Positions 45,223 to 53,873 of a DNA stretch of 64,000 bases are shown in pieces. The position numbers and the translations under genes were made by a program. The DNA is from Rhodobacter sp. CZR27 (GTDB lineage: Bacteria > Pseudomonadota > Alphaproteobacteria > Rhodobacterales > Rhodobacteraceae). The notes beneath the pieces were generated by a model. That model was not told where the DNA came from, searched no databases, and saw only the letters and a program-made list of their open reading frames with translations. Numbering within the stretch: the stretch's first letter is position 1; each line of letters opens with the position of its first letter. The stretch spans positions 2,442,501 through 2,506,500 of the forward strand of contig NZ_CP023548.1 in NCBI RefSeq assembly GCF_002407205.1. The letters are read 5' to 3'.

Positions 45223-45747
45223 ATGAACGAAGAAGTCCAAGAAAAAGAAAAGGCAGTATGCGGTCATTGTTCGGCAGAGTTTGAAAAGCGAAGGAGGAAC
45301 CAGAAGTTCTGCTCCGACGCCTGCCGGAAGAATGCCTATCAGAAACGCGACAGAAAGGAGAACCCAAGGAACTCCCTGATGTCGTCAACTAAGCGAAGGG
45401 AGAACGAATTACTCTTCGACACGAACAGAAGAATTGCGGAGGATGTTTATACTCGACCACCATGCGAACGCTTTGATTATGTCGCCGCAATGATTGAGGC
45501 GGCAAGATTGGGCAGCGGGAAGTTGAGAGCCTTGCTCATGAATAAGTTCCTGCTTTGCCCAGATTACAACATGAGGGGGCTGTTTCACCGCAACTGCCCT
45601 GCCGCCTACCTGACGGCAAGCCAAATCGCCTCCGTGTTCTGTAAGCTGGCTTGGAAGGCGGAGCTAAGGGACGTCATCTATGGGAAAGTATCGGGCCCAC
45701 CAGATTGCAGTGTAGAGGTGCGCGAGGCCTTCATAGACTCAATCTAG
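45223..45747 (+). CDS. Small zinc-ribbon protein of unknown role
   Basis: A 174-residue protein. The N-terminus holds a four-cysteine zinc ribbon: Cys13 and Cys16 in VCGHC, Cys30 and Cys34 in KFCSDACRKNAY, with a basic loop between them. This pattern is common in short phage and island proteins. The rest is helical and unfamiliar. Codon use is more AT-rich than the host. Confidence 0.65.
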   Translation: MNEEVQEKEKAVCGHCSAEFEKRRRNQKFCSDACRKNAYQKRDRKENPRNSLMSSTKRRENELLFDTNRRIAEDVYTRPPCERFDYVAAMIEAARLGSGKLRALLMNKFLLCPDYNMRGLFHRNCPAAYLTASQIASVFCKLAWKAELRDVIYGKVSGPPDCSVEVREAFIDSI

Positions 45748-46334
45748 AAGCAAAACGTCGTCACCATATATAACATAGGCTGCCGCCTTCAGGCCGTCAC
45801 ATGGTCATGCCGACGAGTGGATTGGCCTGTGATGAGCCAAAGCGTCGTCACCATAGATCATTTGCCACGCTGATACCTAAAGGGGCCTTCTGTTGACGTC
45901 CTGATGATGGAATCATTTGTGATGCAGCAGGAACGTTGCTCGACAAGAACAATAAGAACAATAATAAACCCCCATTTTTTTGAAGTCTCAATCTCAGACC
46001 CCCACCCCCTTCTGGCTCCGAGATCAAATCCGGTCCTCAGCTTGCCTTCCGCTTGCCTCGTAGCGCCACGGAGAGAGTCGCTGAGACTCGTTGGCTCATG
46101 TCGGCTGCATTGTGTGCCCGCGACGCTACCGCCCGCCAGTGAAGCTCTCCGTGAGTCTCTGAGGGTGTCGGCCTCGGGGCCTGCCCTCGCCATTCCTGAT
46201 GCCGCCTCTGCCAATAGGGCAAGCCCATGTGTCAGGGTGCCACAGTGACGGGATCGCCTGACAATGGAGTGGTGTTTCGAGTTTTGGCAGACTCGGGACG
46301 CCACCTCTTAGACTTCATTGGCAGAGGTGGTAAC
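45748..46334. other. Long non-coding stretch with repeats before the serine recombinase
   Basis: A 587-base region without a convincing gene. It holds two ACGTCGTCACCATA-type copies (45755-45768 and 45842-45855, the latter with G first), a tandem AAGAACAAT pair (45945-45962), an IR GAGTC-GCTGA-GACTC (46075-46089), and a near-copy GAGTCTCTGAG at 46153-46163. A res or inversion site for the adjacent recombinase is plausible here. Confidence 0.5.
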
Positions 46335-46901
46335 ATGCTGGTTGGATACGCTCGGACTTCGACGCTCGAACAGGTCGCTGGACTGGAGGCTCAGAGAGAG
46401 GCGCTGAAGGCCGTTGGCTGCGAGCGCATATGGGAGGAACAAACGAGTTCAGTGGGCGTCAGGGAGGCTCTCAAGGCCGCTATGGACTATGTTCGGGAAG
46501 GAGACACGCTGATCGTCACGAAGCTGGATCGTCTGGCCCGTTCGGTGAGGCACCTTGGGGAGATCGTTGACGCTCTTGAGGCCAAGAAGGTGGGGCTGAG
46601 GGTGTTGGACCTTGGGTTAGACACCGGCAATGCCACAGGGAAGCTCATGCTGAACGTCCTTGGGGCTGTGGCTCAGTTCGAACGGGAGATGATGCTGGAG
46701 CGGCAGAGAGAGGGGATTGCCAAGGCGAAGGCGGAGGGTAAATACAAAGGACGGAAGCCGACTTGTGGCATTAAGGCCCTACAAGCGGTCGAGCTGCTTG
46801 GATCCGGCATGACTAAAAGGGAAGTGGCGATGAAACTGAATATTTCCGAGCGTTCAATCTACCGAATGCTCTCAGTGCACACGAATCACCAAGCGAAATA
46901 A
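46335..46901 (+). CDS. Serine recombinase (resolvase/invertase family)
   Basis: A 188-residue small serine recombinase. The catalytic domain has MLVGYARTSTLEQ with the nucleophile Ser, then TKLDRLARSVRHL and MLNVLGAVAQFEREMMLERQREG. A C-terminal helix-turn-helix (MTKREVAMKLNISERSIYRML) reads DNA. The ATG at 46335 is the family start. Full length, apparently intact. It may resolve multimers or invert a segment in the island. Confidence 0.9.
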   Translation: MLVGYARTSTLEQVAGLEAQREALKAVGCERIWEEQTSSVGVREALKAAMDYVREGDTLIVTKLDRLARSVRHLGEIVDALEAKKVGLRVLDLGLDTGNATGKLMLNVLGAVAQFEREMMLERQREGIAKAKAEGKYKGRKPTCGIKALQAVELLGSGMTKREVAMKLNISERSIYRMLSVHTNHQAK

Positions 46902-46909
46902 GAGTTCGG

Positions 46910-47572
46910 TCACGGCCTCCGCAAGCAACCAGCATGAGCGAGTGCGGATCTTAGAAGGCCCTCAGAGGCTTGAAACGATGGAATCCGCCTTAGGCTCTGA
47001 ATGCTTTGCTCTTGAGCAATTCTAACCAAGATGCTGGAGTGATTGTACTTTCGCAGGCCCTCCTGTCGCGCGATTTCACTCAACGTCTCTTTCGGATCCT
47101 GCACTTGCTCCAAGTGCCGTGGATTTGCAGGAAGTATTTGCAGTGTCCTGGCGGAAAAGCTGCTGAGACCAAATGCGGACAAGATGGCAGCGGGATCAGA
47201 AAGTGCCCAAGCCTCTAGCTCCCTCATCGGCTTGAGATAGATGGCTCGCTCGATTTGAAACTGGCAGATGTCAGCGGCAAGTTGGGCGAGAGCCTCACAT
47301 CTGTTTGCAATTCCCTCTCGGAGCGCTCGACCACCTGCGTCGGCGTGGATGAAGAGCAAATGAAACTCGTCCTTCCGCGAGCATATACCGGCTGCGACCC
47401 TCTGGAAGTCCCTATCTGACACGCCGAACTCAGTTGAGGGTTGCACCGCAACGTCATACGGTCTTACCCCCTCCGCGGATAGTAGGTTATCTATTACCCT
47501 CGGAAGCAAAACATTGAAATAAGCTGAATCGGTTACGCCCTCGTAAAACGCCGCCCAAGATAAGTACATCAT
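46910..47572 (-). CDS. DUF4276-like (Toprim-type) partner protein
   Basis: A 220-residue protein. The N-terminus AAFYEGVTDSAYFNVLLPRVI carries the Glu-Gly-x-Thr-Asp motif, LLFIHADAGGRALR the Asp-containing strand, and MRELEAWALSDPAAI a further conserved Glu/Trp motif, as in DUF4276 proteins related to Toprim nucleases. It begins ATG at 47572, overlapping the ATPase stop (ATGA). Pairing with an ABC/OLD-type ATPase is the layout of phage-defence pairs such as AbiL and PARIS. It is the probable effector. Confidence 0.72.
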   Translation of the reverse strand: MMYLSWAAFYEGVTDSAYFNVLLPRVIDNLLSAEGVRPYDVAVQPSTEFGVSDRDFQRVAAGICSRKDEFHLLFIHADAGGRALREGIANRCEALAQLAADICQFQIERAIYLKPMRELEAWALSDPAAILSAFGLSSFSARTLQILPANPRHLEQVQDPKETLSEIARQEGLRKYNHSSILVRIAQEQSIQSLRRIPSFQASEGLLRSALAHAGCLRRP

Positions 47573-48957
47573 ACACCGCCGGATTTCTTTCTGAGGATCT
47601 CTTCGACCTTCTCCGGACAAAGATGATGTTCATTATCGAAAAGCGACCTCATTGGCGCGATTGTCCTCATCCGCGTCCGGATTTCGGAATGTTCACCTTC
47701 AATACTTCGACTAAGCACCATATCCGCAAACAATACATCCTCGGCATCAAGGGACTTCATAACAGCGGGAGAGTGTGTATTTATTAGAACCTGAAAATAA
47801 TCGCCGATTGAATCAGAAGCTCTAGTTGATTGCTTCAGCAAGTCGATTAGCTCCGGTATCCGCCCCTCATGCACACCATTCTCCGGCTCCTCAAAGCAAA
47901 GAATTCCCTCGCGATCGGGATCATTCAGGACCGTAAGCAGCGCGAGGAGCCGGATAGTTCCGTCGCTTATTACCCGTGAGCTGAATATAGTGCCATCCCG
48001 AAGTTCCACCTCAAATGCATACTCCCGCGACTTGTCTTCGTCAGTCATACGAACTAAGCGAACTTGAGGGATCAGTAATGCCAGATCGGATGAGATGTCT
48101 GATATTGCTCCCGTGGGTCTTGACGTGGTAGAAGATCTTCTTTGTATCTCAGAAAGACTAGCGGCGAGATTTGAGGCATCGCTTCTTAGTCTTTTGTCCT
48201 CGTACCTGTCATTTGACTTCCGAGCGGCAATAGGATTGATTTCGAGGAATCGAGTATTTGTAATCAGCTTCTTGAGCGCGTAAAGATGCCGGAACTCAGC
48301 AGTCGCGATAGTTGACAGCGCACTTCTTGACGCTTCCGCTGCAGGAAGTTGCAGGGGTGTTCCCCGCTTCGATGTGCCGCTTTCTGCCAATCCATCCTGT
48401 CGTATCAGGAACGCTCGCGGGCAGCCATCGGCATCCCTTTCAGTCTCTAAAAATGGTCTCTTCCTGCTGGAGCGACTGATCTTGTAATCGGGCCTGAAGG
48501 TTAAAGTATCGTCCTCCGCCTTGATAATTCGACAATCCTCCTGGGAAACAAAAATTCCCTGAGATTTGTCCCTCAGTTCGATGCATATTTCGTATCGAAG
48601 GCGCTGCGAGGGCGTTTCGTACTTAGCTCCGAAGTCATCGACGCCTTGTTTCGGTATTAGGGCTTCGATTGCGAAACGCATTGTTCTTTGAAGACCGGCC
48701 GCAGTTTGTCGGAAAAGCTCTTCAGGCTCCCCTCTAAGATCCTGCATCGCCTGACGCACGTCGGTCTGAGCTAACCGAGATAGGAATTTCAGCGCATCAA
48801 AAAGATTAGATTTCCCCGTGGCATTTGCGCCGATTACCGCCATGAACGGGCGAAGGTTGGCTGAAAAACCTTGGAACGTTTTAAAACCATCTATTTCGAT
48901 TCTGGTAATCAACGCCCCCACCCCGGCTAAGCCTTCCGAACGCGCGTCGTCGTTCAT
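47569..48957 (-). CDS. AAA/ABC-type ATPase of a two-gene defence cassette
   Basis: A 462-residue ATPase. Walker A is IGANATGKSNLFDAL near the N-terminus, after ITRIEIDGFKTFQGF as in RecF/OLD-type proteins. VISDGTIRLLALLTVL serves as the signature region, ILCFEEPENGVHEGRI as Walker B, and VLINTHSPAVM as the switch histidine. ATG 48957 is preferred; the open frame upstream is not protein-like. It is the sensor/ATPase half of the cassette. GC content is clearly lower than host genes. Confidence 0.8.
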   Translation of the reverse strand: MNDDARSEGLAGVGALITRIEIDGFKTFQGFSANLRPFMAVIGANATGKSNLFDALKFLSRLAQTDVRQAMQDLRGEPEELFRQTAAGLQRTMRFAIEALIPKQGVDDFGAKYETPSQRLRYEICIELRDKSQGIFVSQEDCRIIKAEDDTLTFRPDYKISRSSRKRPFLETERDADGCPRAFLIRQDGLAESGTSKRGTPLQLPAAEASRSALSTIATAEFRHLYALKKLITNTRFLEINPIAARKSNDRYEDKRLRSDASNLAASLSEIQRRSSTTSRPTGAISDISSDLALLIPQVRLVRMTDEDKSREYAFEVELRDGTIFSSRVISDGTIRLLALLTVLNDPDREGILCFEEPENGVHEGRIPELIDLLKQSTRASDSIGDYFQVLINTHSPAVMKSLDAEDVLFADMVLSRSIEGEHSEIRTRMRTIAPMRSLFDNEHHLCPEKVEEILRKKSGGV

Positions 48958-49656
48958 GCAGGCTATGTTACACCCGACTCGCTTGGTGCCTGTCAAGCCT
49001 GAGCATTGCCGCAGGAAGCCAAATTGTTGGTTTTCCTCTGAGTCCTCTGCAATGTCAGTCAGACCATATTGGCACATGCTTCCTTAAGTAGAAATCCAGG
49101 TGAAGTGGATCCAGAGTTAGGAACAGCGGTAAATACCGGGCAACAGCTCGCGCTTACCTTTTTGGAACCCTGTTCTTTAGATGCGACCGGGAGATCAGAA
49201 ATACTGACAACAGGGCGTAGCGCAGCATCGCCAATTCCTGCCTGAACCTGTCTAAATCTGTTGCGTTACTGCCCGACAGAAAATGCATGGGACACTCTAG
49301 AGACACAGATCGCTATATTAACCGAGTAGCCTGCTGCAACGTTAGGCGGCATAAATGGTAATACAAGCGCTAACCAAAGCTTGTCGCTTATCAAGATGAT
49401 ACTACTCATGCCCCTCTGCGTGCACGAACACCTTCCACGGGGTTCTGCAAGGGCCCACCGCTGCCCTCCTGCGCGGCCAAGAGGTGCGACCGCCATCTCA
49501 CTGCGACACCCGCCCGAGTCAGTCGTTATGACTGGTCGCCTTCGCCGACCGAAAGGGCCGTGTGGTGGCAACGTGTGTGGGACGCGTGTGTGGGTGAATA
49601 TTCTCTGCCTATCCTAACTTGCTGAAATGTCGAGCAAATCTCCGTCTCCTATGTGA
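48958..49656. other. Right end of the island, no firm gene
   Basis: About 700 bases with only short frames on both strands and no convincing start signals. It holds the ATPase promoter and, near the end, the right arm repeats. Confidence 0.6.
49569..49593. repeat. Right arm-type repeat pair
   Basis: CAACGTGTGTGG then, after GACG, a second CGTGTGTGG, spaced exactly as in the left pair (starts at 49572 and 49585). The distance to the core repeat is 63 bases, against 57-60 at the left end. Confidence 0.75.
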
Positions 49657-49674
49657 TGGCGGAAGCGGTGGGAT
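49657..49674. repeat. attR core inside tRNA-Ser
   Basis: TGGCGGAAGCGGTGGGAT, spanning the encoded CCA, acceptor and part of the T-arm of the tRNA-Ser gene; identical to 43025-43042. Confidence 0.9.
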
Positions 49675-49744
49675 TCGAACCCACGAACCCTTGCGGATCG
49701 CTGGTTTTCAAGACCAGTGCCTTCAACCACTCGGCCACGCTTCC
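49657..49744 (-). tRNA. tRNA-Ser(TGA)
   Basis: The acceptor GGAAGCG pairs with CGCTTCC and the 3' CCA is encoded. The D-arm is GGCCGAGTGGTTGAAGGC, the anticodon loop is CTTGAAA with anticodon TGA (plus-strand 49708-49710), a class II variable arm follows, and the T-loop is TTCGAATC. The gene is intact because integration rebuilt its 3' end. Confidence 0.96.
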
Positions 49745-49983
49745 AGATGCTGCCCCCGCTCGGGTCTCGGGGGCGCCGGTATTATCCGTGCTGCAGACCT
49801 AGCCGCAACATAATGCCTGCACAATGAGATTTCTCGCGCTGCCTCGGTCACAGCGGAAGGCGATGGCGGCGGAGCACGCATGACCGGGAACACACACCCC
49901 CTGCAGACAGCCATACCGGCCCAGCCTGGTCTTAACGGTTGGTCAACCAATTCGCCCTAGGCAGGAGGGGAACGGGGACCATC

Positions 49984-51528
49984 ATGATCGCAAGAGCATT
50001 CACCGTTGCCTTCGAAGGCGTCGATCCGCGCAGCGTCGAGGTGCAATGCGCCGTCTCCGCAGGCCTGCCGGCATTCGCCATCGTTGGCCTGCCCGACAAG
50101 GCGGTGTCCGAGGCACGCGAGCGGGTCCGCACGGCCCTTGCCGCCATGTCGATCGCATTGCCCTCGCGGCGGATAACGGTGAACCTGTCGCCTGCCGACC
50201 TGCCGAAGGAGGGGTCGCACTTCGACCTGGCGATCGCGCTGGCGCTTCTGGCCGCGCTGGAGATCATTCCGAAGGACGAGGTGGAACACACCCTGGCCAT
50301 CGGTGAACTCTCGCTCGACGGGCGCCTCGTGCCGGTGCTCGGCGCGCTGCCTGCAGCGATGGCTGCGGCAGAGCAGGACCGTGCCCTGCTCTGCCCGCGG
50401 GCTTGCGGTGCCGAGGCGGCATGGGTCGGCGCGACCCAGGTCCTCGCTGCCGGCACGCTCGACGAGGTCGTGCGCCATTTCGCCGGGCAGACGCCGATCG
50501 CTCCGGCCGAGGCGGGGGAAGTCTCGATCTCCCGGGGACGCATGCCCGACCTCGCCGAGGTGCGCGGACAGGAACGCGCCAAGCGCGCGCTCGAGATCGC
50601 GGCCGCGGGGCGCCATCACATGCTGCTGGTCGGCACGCCCGGATCGGGCAAGTCGATGCTGGCCAAGTGCATGCCCGGGCTCCTTCCCCCGCTGCTGCCG
50701 GCCGAGGCGCTGGAAACCTCGATGATCCATTCCATCGCCGGGCTCCTGACCGAAGGCGGCATCAGCCGGTTGCGGCCGTTCCGCGATCCGCATCACACCG
50801 CCTCGCCGGCCTCGATCGTGGGTGGCGGGAGAAGCGCCCGACCGGGCGAGGTGAGCCTGGCCCACAACGGCGTGCTCTTCCTCGACGAACTGCCCGAGTT
50901 TCCGCCGCGCGTCCTCGACACGTTGCGCCAGCCGCTCGAGAGCGGCGAGATCATGGTGCCGCGGGCAGATGCGCGTTACCGCTACCCGTGCCGCTTCCTG
51001 CTCGTCGCGGCCGCCAATCCCTGCCGCTGCGGCTATCTGGCCGATGCGTCGCGGGCCTGCAGCCGCGCCCCCTCCTGCGGTGAGGATTACCTCGGCCGGA
51101 TCTCGGGACCCCTGATGGACCGCTTCGACCTGAGGATCGAGGTGCCGCCGGTGGAATGGATGGACGGAAGCCTTCCCAAGGGCGGAGAGAGCTCAGCCAC
51201 CGTCGCCGCGCGGGTCGCCGTTGCACGCGGGATCCAGACCCGGCGCTACGGCGGCCACCCCGGAGTGCGCGAGAACGCGGAAGCCGATGGCGACCTGCTC
51301 GAAGAGGTGGCTGCGCCGGACGAGGAAGGCCGCGCGCTGCTAGGACGGGTGGCCGGCCGCTTCGGCCTATCCGCGCGCGCCTATCACCGGATCCTCCGCG
51401 TGGCGCGCACAATCGCCGATCTCGACGGCTCCGGGCCGGTCCGCTATCCGCATGTCGCCGAAGCGGTCAGCTATCGCCTCGCCTTCGCGCAGCCGCTGAA
51501 ACAGGATAACCGGCTCGCATCGAGCTGA
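49984..51528 (+). CDS. yifB: YifB/ComM-family Mg-chelatase-like AAA ATPase
   Basis: A 514-residue AAA+ protein; ComM relatives help branch migration during natural transformation. The N-terminal Lon-protease-like fold (VEVQCAVSAGLPAFAIVGLPD) is followed by Walker A LVGTPGSGKSMLAK, Walker B GVLFLDELPEF and the cysteine-containing loop ANPCRCGYLAD. The ATG at 49984 is chosen, with a purine-rich GGAACGGGGA upstream. It is convergent with gshB. Confidence 0.92.
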   Translation: MIARAFTVAFEGVDPRSVEVQCAVSAGLPAFAIVGLPDKAVSEARERVRTALAAMSIALPSRRITVNLSPADLPKEGSHFDLAIALALLAALEIIPKDEVEHTLAIGELSLDGRLVPVLGALPAAMAAAEQDRALLCPRACGAEAAWVGATQVLAAGTLDEVVRHFAGQTPIAPAEAGEVSISRGRMPDLAEVRGQERAKRALEIAAAGRHHMLLVGTPGSGKSMLAKCMPGLLPPLLPAEALETSMIHSIAGLLTEGGISRLRPFRDPHHTASPASIVGGGRSARPGEVSLAHNGVLFLDELPEFPPRVLDTLRQPLESGEIMVPRADARYRYPCRFLLVAAANPCRCGYLADASRACSRAPSCGEDYLGRISGPLMDRFDLRIEVPPVEWMDGSLPKGGESSATVAARVAVARGIQTRRYGGHPGVRENAEADGDLLEEVAAPDEEGRALLGRVAGRFGLSARAYHRILRVARTIADLDGSGPVRYPHVAEAVSYRLAFAQPLKQDNRLASS

Positions 51529-51542
51529 CGCCTCGCGACACG

Positions 51543-52493
51543 CTACCCGGAGGCCAGCCGTTTCGCCTCGATCACCTCCCAGATCCGCGCGGCGCCGTTG
51601 GTGCCGTCGAACCGTTCGAGTTCCTGCAGGCCGGTGGGAGAGGTCACGTTGATCTCGGTCAGATAGTCGCCGATCACATCGATGCCGACGAAGATCTGCC
51701 CCTTCTCGCGCAACACCGGGCCGATGACCGCGCAGATCTCGCGGTCGCGGTCGGTGAGGCCGATCTTCTCCGGCCGTCCGCCAGCATGCATGTTCGAGCG
51801 CGTCTCGCCGGACTGCGGAACGCGGTTGATCGCCCCGATCGGCTCTCCGTCGACGAGGATGATCCGCTTGTCGCCCCGCTCGACCGCCGGCAGGAACTGC
51901 TGCGCGATCAGCGGCTCGCGGCTCATCGAGGTGAACAGTTCGTGCAGCGAGGACAGGTTTCGGTCGTTGGGATCCAGCCGGAACACCCCGGCGCCGCCAT
52001 TGCCATAGAGCGGCTTCAGGATGATGTCGCCGTGGCGGGCCTTGAAGGCGCGGATCGTGGCAAGATCGCGGGCGATCGTCGTCGGCGGGATGAGGTCGGG
52101 AAAGCGCAGCACCAGGAGCTTCTCGGGCGAGTTGCGCACCCAGAACGGGTCGTTCACCACCAGCGTCCCGGGCATGATCAACTCGAGGATGTGGGTGGTG
52201 GTGATGTAGCCCATGTCGAAGGGCGGATCCTGCCGCAGCCAGACCACGTCGAAATGGCCGAGATTCACCTCGGTCTCCTCGCCGAAGCTGACATGGTTGC
52301 CGTATTCGCGGCGAAGCTCGATCCAGTGGCCGCGTGCCGTCACCTGCCCGTCGTCATAGGCCAGGTGATCCGGCGTGTAGCAGAATAGCCGATGCCCGCG
52401 GGCCTGCGCCTCCAGGGCGATGCGGAAGGTGCTGTCCGCGTCGATGTTGACCGAGGCGATCGGGTCCATCTGAAGGGCGACTTTTAGGCTCAT
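51543..52493 (-). CDS. gshB: Glutathione synthetase
   Basis: ATP-grasp ligase that joins gamma-glutamylcysteine and glycine. The 316-residue translation starts [17 protein letters not shown], then [41 protein letters not shown], and [19 protein letters not shown] followed by [22 protein letters not shown] is six bases before the ATG. Confidence 0.96.
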   Translation of the reverse strand: MSLKVALQMDPIASVNIDADSTFRIALEAQARGHRLFCYTPDHLAYDDGQVTARGHWIELRREYGNHVSFGEETEVNLGHFDVVWLRQDPPFDMGYITTTHILELIMPGTLVVNDPFWVRNSPEKLLVLRFPDLIPPTTIARDLATIRAFKARHGDIILKPLYGNGGAGVFRLDPNDRNLSSLHELFTSMSREPLIAQQFLPAVERGDKRIILVDGEPIGAINRVPQSGETRSNMHAGGRPEKIGLTDRDREICAVIGPVLREKGQIFVGIDVIGDYLTEINVTSPTGLQELERFDGTNGAARIWEVIEAKRLASG

Positions 52494-52551
52494 GCGCATC
52501 TCCTGCCGGTTCGGCCCTTGATGGCGCAGCGCTTGAACCGTTGCAACCGGA

Positions 52552-52905
52552 TCAGGCGGCGAAAGCGTTCTCGATGATCTCCACCCGGCCCAGCGCATCG
52601 ACCAGCGCCACGTCGAACCGGCTGGCGGTGAGCTGCCCGCGCGGCTCTCCCGCAAGGAACTCCGACGCCGCGCCATAGATGCGGTCCATCTGGCGGCGCG
52701 ACAGGCGGGAGGCCGCGGCGGCGTGGCTCCGGCTCTTCTTCACCTCGATGAAGATGACCTCGGCGCCCTCGCGGGCGATCAGGTCGATCTCGCCCGAGGC
52801 ACCACGCCAGCGCCGCGCGGCGATCGGTCGGCCCGACCGGTCATAAAGGCGGGCCACGGCGTCTTCGGCCGAGTGGCCCGCCAGATGGGAGACTTCTCCG
52901 CTCAT
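52552..52905 (-). CDS. yraN: UPF0102 protein YraN
   Basis: A 117-residue nuclease-like-fold protein of the UPF0102 family, with [23 protein letters not shown] carrying the Asp and Glu-x-Lys of a restriction-endonuclease core. The function is not settled. The ATG overlaps the rsmI stop (ATGA), the usual genome neighbour. Confidence 0.9.
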   Translation of the reverse strand: MSGEVSHLAGHSAEDAVARLYDRSGRPIAARRWRGASGEIDLIAREGAEVIFIEVKKSRSHAAAASRLSRRQMDRIYGAASEFLAGEPRGQLTASRFDVALVDALGRVEIIENAFAA

Positions 52906-53789
52906 TCGTCCTCCGCCAGCCGCAGCGCGGCCTGATACACGTCCCGTCGCGGCAGCCCGAACCGGCCGGCCACCGCCGCAGCCGCTTCCTTCACCGACAT
53001 CGTCCCCAGCGCCTCGGCCAGCGCCGCCTCGACGTCGCGGGCCTCGGCCTGCACGGGCGCGGCCCGGTCAACGACAATCACGATCTCTCCCTTCACGGCG
53101 CGGTCCCGGAAGGCGGCGGCAAGATCGGCAAGCGGACCGCGCGTCACCTCCTCGAATCGCTTTGTCAGTTCCCGGCAGACCGCGGCCTCCCGGTTGCCCA
53201 GACACTGCACCAGATCATCTAATGTTCGGCTAACGCGCTTGGGCGACTCGTAGAGCACGAGCGTGGCGGGCACCGCCGCCAGTTCCATCAGGAACTTCTG
53301 CCGCGCGGAGGCCGTGGCGGGGGCGAAGCCCGCGAAGAGAAAGCGGTCGGTCGGCAGGCCCGAGACCGTGAGCGCCGCCAGCACGGCCGAGGGTCCGGGC
53401 GCGGCCAGCACCGGATGGCCCGCCTCGATCGCCGCCCGGGCAAGCTGATAGCCGGGATCGGCGACCAGCGGCGTGCCGGCTTCCGACGCATAGGCAACCG
53501 CCTTGCCGTCCCGCAGCGCGCGGAGCAGCCGGGGGCGCACCGCCTCGCCGTTGTGGTCGTGGTAGGCCACCGTCGGCCGACCGCCCAGGGGGATGCCGTG
53601 GATTTCCATCAGGTGCCGCAGGGTGCGGGTGTCCTCGGCCGCCAGCACGTCCGCCGCCCGCAGGATGTCGAGCGCCCGGAGCGTGATGTCGCGGGCCGCG
53701 CCGATCGGCGTCGCCACGAAATGCAGTCCCGGCGCCAGCGGCCTCGCGCCCGTCGCGACCGGTTCCGGCTCGGCTTCGCCGATCGACAT
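52902..53789 (-). CDS. rsmI: 16S rRNA 2'-O-methyltransferase RsmI
   Basis: Methylates C1402 of 16S rRNA together with RsmH. The tetrapyrrole-methylase fold is clear: LHFVATPIGAARDITLRALD, AAEDTRTLRHLMEIHGI, YASEAGTPLVADPGYQL and LVLYESPKRVSRTL. The start is taken at 53789, where GGAAGGAG precedes the ATG; an ATG nine codons upstream lacks this. It is divergent from the lppC-like gene. Confidence 0.94.
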   Translation of the reverse strand: MSIGEAEPEPVATGARPLAPGLHFVATPIGAARDITLRALDILRAADVLAAEDTRTLRHLMEIHGIPLGGRPTVAYHDHNGEAVRPRLLRALRDGKAVAYASEAGTPLVADPGYQLARAAIEAGHPVLAAPGPSAVLAALTVSGLPTDRFLFAGFAPATASARQKFLMELAAVPATLVLYESPKRVSRTLDDLVQCLGNREAAVCRELTKRFEEVTRGPLADLAAAFRDRAVKGEIVIVVDRAAPVQAEARDVEAALAEALGTMSVKEAAAAVAGRFGLPRRDVYQAALRLAEDE

Positions 53790-53873
53790 GGGGCGCTCTC
53801 CTTCCAAAGTTGCCATCCCGGGTGGGACCGCTTACGCTCCGGTCCAGGCACAGCAACGGGATGAGGAGCCAGC

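Larger units (their letters stand above)
43025..49674. mobile_element. Integrated genomic island in tRNA-Ser(TGA)
   Basis: An element of about 6.63 kb flanked by the 18-bp direct repeat TGGCGGAAGCGGTGGGAT. The right copy is the 3' end of an intact tRNA-Ser gene; the left copy is the displaced duplicate. The integrase gene begins just inside the left end and paired arm repeats occur inside both ends. Base composition is noticeably lower in GC than the host. Cargo is a serine recombinase, a two-gene ATPase/DUF4276-like cassette and small unknown genes. No replication or transfer genes are evident, so it probably depends on Int alone or on a helper. Confidence 0.9.

Noticed and set aside
45904..46248. 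Open frame of about 114 codons upstream of the serine recombinase
   Set aside because: No ribosome-binding site, low-complexity composition, and it lies over repeats that look like recombination sites.
43100..49593. CRISPR array from recurring short repeats in the island
   Set aside because: Repeats are 9-14 bases, few, and irregularly spaced; no cas genes are present.
49381..49617. Short open frame near the island's right end
   Set aside because: It runs through the arm repeats and has no recognisable protein character.
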